Assembly: GCA_934101795.1 (NCBI GenBank)
Contig: CAKORY010000007.1
Coordinates: 1-44,320 of the forward strand
Length of the DNA: 44,320 nt
Direction of reading: 5' to 3'
DNA from: an uncultured Bacilli bacterium
GTDB lineage: Bacteria > Bacillota_I > Bacilli_A > RF39 > UBA660
In this document: positions 43,531-44,320 of the stretch, in pieces
Position numbering within the stretch: position 1 is the stretch's first letter
How the letters are laid out: the number at the start of each line of letters is the position of its first letter
Notes under the pieces: model-generated
The model's database searches: none
What the model was told of the DNA's origin: nothing
The model's input: only the letters and a program-made list of their open reading frames with translations
Translations under genes and position numbers: made by a program

Positions 43531-43695
43531 ATGGTTATTTATGGACATAAAACTAGCAAGCATGGTGATGGTGAGTTATTAAAGGAAACAAAAACTAAAT
43601 CAACTTCTGGTAAAACTGCATACAATGGAAAAGGCATCTCTGCTTGTTATTTAGATAACAATGATTATTATCAATATCAAGTAATAACAATTTGA
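43531..43695 (+). pseudogene. small ORF, probable C-terminal remnant
   Basis: 54 codons (start MVIYGHKTSKHGDGEL) directly behind, and in frame with, the permease stop TAG. No ribosome site precedes ATG 43531. The opening YGHKTS resembles sortase-like or surface-protein segments, but it is too short to classify. It ends TGA-TAG and a terminator follows. Most likely a relic of a lost gene. Confidence 0.4.
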
Positions 43696-43701
43696 TAGTG
43701 A

Positions 43702-43733
43702 GATTAGTTTGAAATATAACTAGTCTTTTTTTT
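43702..43733 (+). terminator. intrinsic terminator of the ABC operon
   Basis: GATTAGTT (43702-43709) pairs with AACTAGTC (43718-43725, one G-T pair), followed by eight T. Confidence 0.7.
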
Positions 43734-43740
43734 ATATAAC

Positions 43741-43764
43741 AAAAAACTAACTATTTCTAGTTAG
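43741..43764 (-). terminator. minus-strand terminator
   Basis: CTAACTA (43747-43753) pairs with TAGTTAG (43758-43764); on the minus strand a T-run follows. It closes the small minus-strand genes to the right. Confidence 0.65.
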
Positions 43765-43992
43765 CATTTATTAATTTCAGAAATAAATTTTCCGAGTTTC
43801 TTATCAATTTGGAGCAATGACATGGGTCATTTGTGAAAAAGTAGAAACAAGTAATTGATTAAATCAATCTCCAGCAAGGTTGTATCCAATAGATAGACCT
43901 CAAAAATATATATAAGATAAATATAATAAATTTCCTAATATAATTAATGATGTTCCTGTTTTTAATTTTCTCATAAAATATGTCACTTTCAT
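43761..43992 (-). pseudogene. decayed small membrane-protein gene
   Basis: From ATG 43992, overlapping the stop of the previous gene (TAAATG), 30 codons encode a membrane-helix start (LKTGTSLIILGNLLYLSYIY), then TGA; the same frame continues GLSIGYNLAGD, TGA, FNQLLVSTFSQMTHVIAPN, TGA-TAA. In another frame the end reads IDKKLGKFISEINKC and TAA just before the terminator. The pieces look like one membrane protein broken by stops and a frameshift. Confidence 0.55.
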
Positions 43993-44160
43993 TTACTTTT
44001 TTAAAATTTTTTTGAATATTAATATTGCTTTTGCAGAATTAGTTATAGACATTGTTACTAATTCATATCCATCTTCCAGCATCTCATTAGATATTTTTTC
44101 TACTTTTTTTGCCATGGTGTCCGCCTTTGGAAAATACTCTATATCGACAGTTTTGTACAA
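43993..44160 (-). CDS. DUF4177-like small protein, 55 aa
   Basis: TTG start at 44160 with a perfect AGGAGG (44176-44171) ten bases ahead. The protein opens YKTVDIEYFPKADTMAKKVE, continues helical, then ELVTMSITNSAKAILIFKK. The beta-alpha-beta layout, with DGYELVTM in the middle, matches DUF4177/trp-RNA-binding-like small proteins (cf. G-W-E-L-V). No membrane segment. Probably co-transcribed with the decayed gene after it. Function of the family is poorly known. Confidence 0.65.
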   Translation of the reverse strand: MYKTVDIEYFPKADTMAKKVEKISNEMLEDGYELVTMSITNSAKAILIFKKILKK

Positions 44161-44260
44161 TTTTTCTACACCTCCTAATAAATAATAAAATAATAAATTA
44201 CTATTTATAAAAACAGGTAGTAATTATAACTTCAAATGTATATTTACAATTTTATATATT

Positions 44261-44320
44261 CTAATCTTTAAACCATTTTACTAAAAATGGCTTAATTAAT
44301 TCGTAAATAAATATTGCCAT
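44261..44320 (-). CDS. C-terminal end of a minus-strand ORF (partial)
   Basis: Reading from the right edge gives MAIFIYELIKPFLVKWFKD and TAG at 44263-44261. It may be the tail of a gene that begins outside the window, or a chance short frame. The intergenic stretch 44177-44260 shows nothing else I can support. Confidence 0.35.
   Translation of the reverse strand: MAIFIYELIKPFLVKWFKD

Noticed and set aside
1..44320. Use of TGA as tryptophan throughout (Mycoplasma code)
   Set aside because: Long genes use TGG for Trp and contain no internal TGA, and TGA ends several genes, for example at 4413 and 13453.
1..44320. CRISPR array, tRNA or rRNA genes, insertion sequences
   Set aside because: No regularly spaced repeats, cloverleaf-like segments, or transposase with terminal repeats were seen; a computed scan could still find a weak one.

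Overview
The window is very AT-rich bacterial DNA. Ribosome binding sites are Gram-positive in style, either AGGAGG or a GGTGAT-type variant. Many proteins have a single N-terminal membrane anchor and an outward-facing domain, and there are MurM/FemAB-type peptidoglycan-bridge enzymes. This suggests a low-GC Firmicute, possibly an uncultured gut Bacilli lineage such as RF39 or its relatives. That placement is inference: no rRNA or tRNA gene is visible. The standard code fits, since Trp is TGG inside the long genes.

Region 1 (1-~5.9 kb) looks like the end of an integrated plasmid-like or mobile element. It carries a small unknown gene, a self-regulating helix-turn-helix repressor, a divergent parA-parB pair flanked by two identical 20-bp palindromes, three small unknown genes, and a restriction-modification pair (Dam-type adenine methylase plus putative PD-(D/E)XK endonuclease). 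It closes with two hairpins and a tandem 11-bp repeat. Codon use looks less extreme than in the rest of the window.

Region 2 (6-17.3 kb) is a cell-surface region: a LemA-like protein, a possible TNF/C1q-like jelly-roll protein, two overlapping FemAB-type aminoacyltransferases, then a run of anchored extracytoplasmic proteins. Two of these are paralogous putative HExxH metallopeptidases; three others share a similar anchor segment. The run ends with a formylglycine-generating-enzyme-fold (FGE-like) protein.

Region 3 (17.3-28.4 kb) is a type IV secretion-type operon: VirB2/TrbC-like, TrbL/VirB6-like, PrgI/VirB3-like, VirB4 split into two reading frames, a multidomain wall hydrolase (degenerate SpoIID-like + SGNH + lysozyme-like + C39 peptidase), an anchored unknown, and a VirD4/TraG coupling ATPase. 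No relaxase, integrase or oriT is recognisable in the window, so it may be a chromosomal secretion or wall-penetration machine, or part of a conjugative element whose mobilisation genes lie elsewhere.

Region 4 (28.5-36 kb) is ordinary chromosome with some accessory genes: an Rpn-family nuclease, a rhodanese, a VTT/DedA-like membrane protein, an unknown gene facing an MscS channel, a zinc alcohol dehydrogenase, a VanY-like carboxypeptidase without signal peptide, an XRE-like regulator, an EndA-like nuclease, a DUF1653 protein and a uracil-DNA-glycosylase-fold protein. A decayed surface-protein gene follows.

Region 5 (36.2-44.3 kb) has a large fibronectin-III-repeat surface protein, then an operon of a membrane-anchored XRE regulator, a YjdF-like membrane protein and a MacB-FtsX type ABC transporter. 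It ends with gene relics and a tiny DUF4177-like gene on the minus strand.
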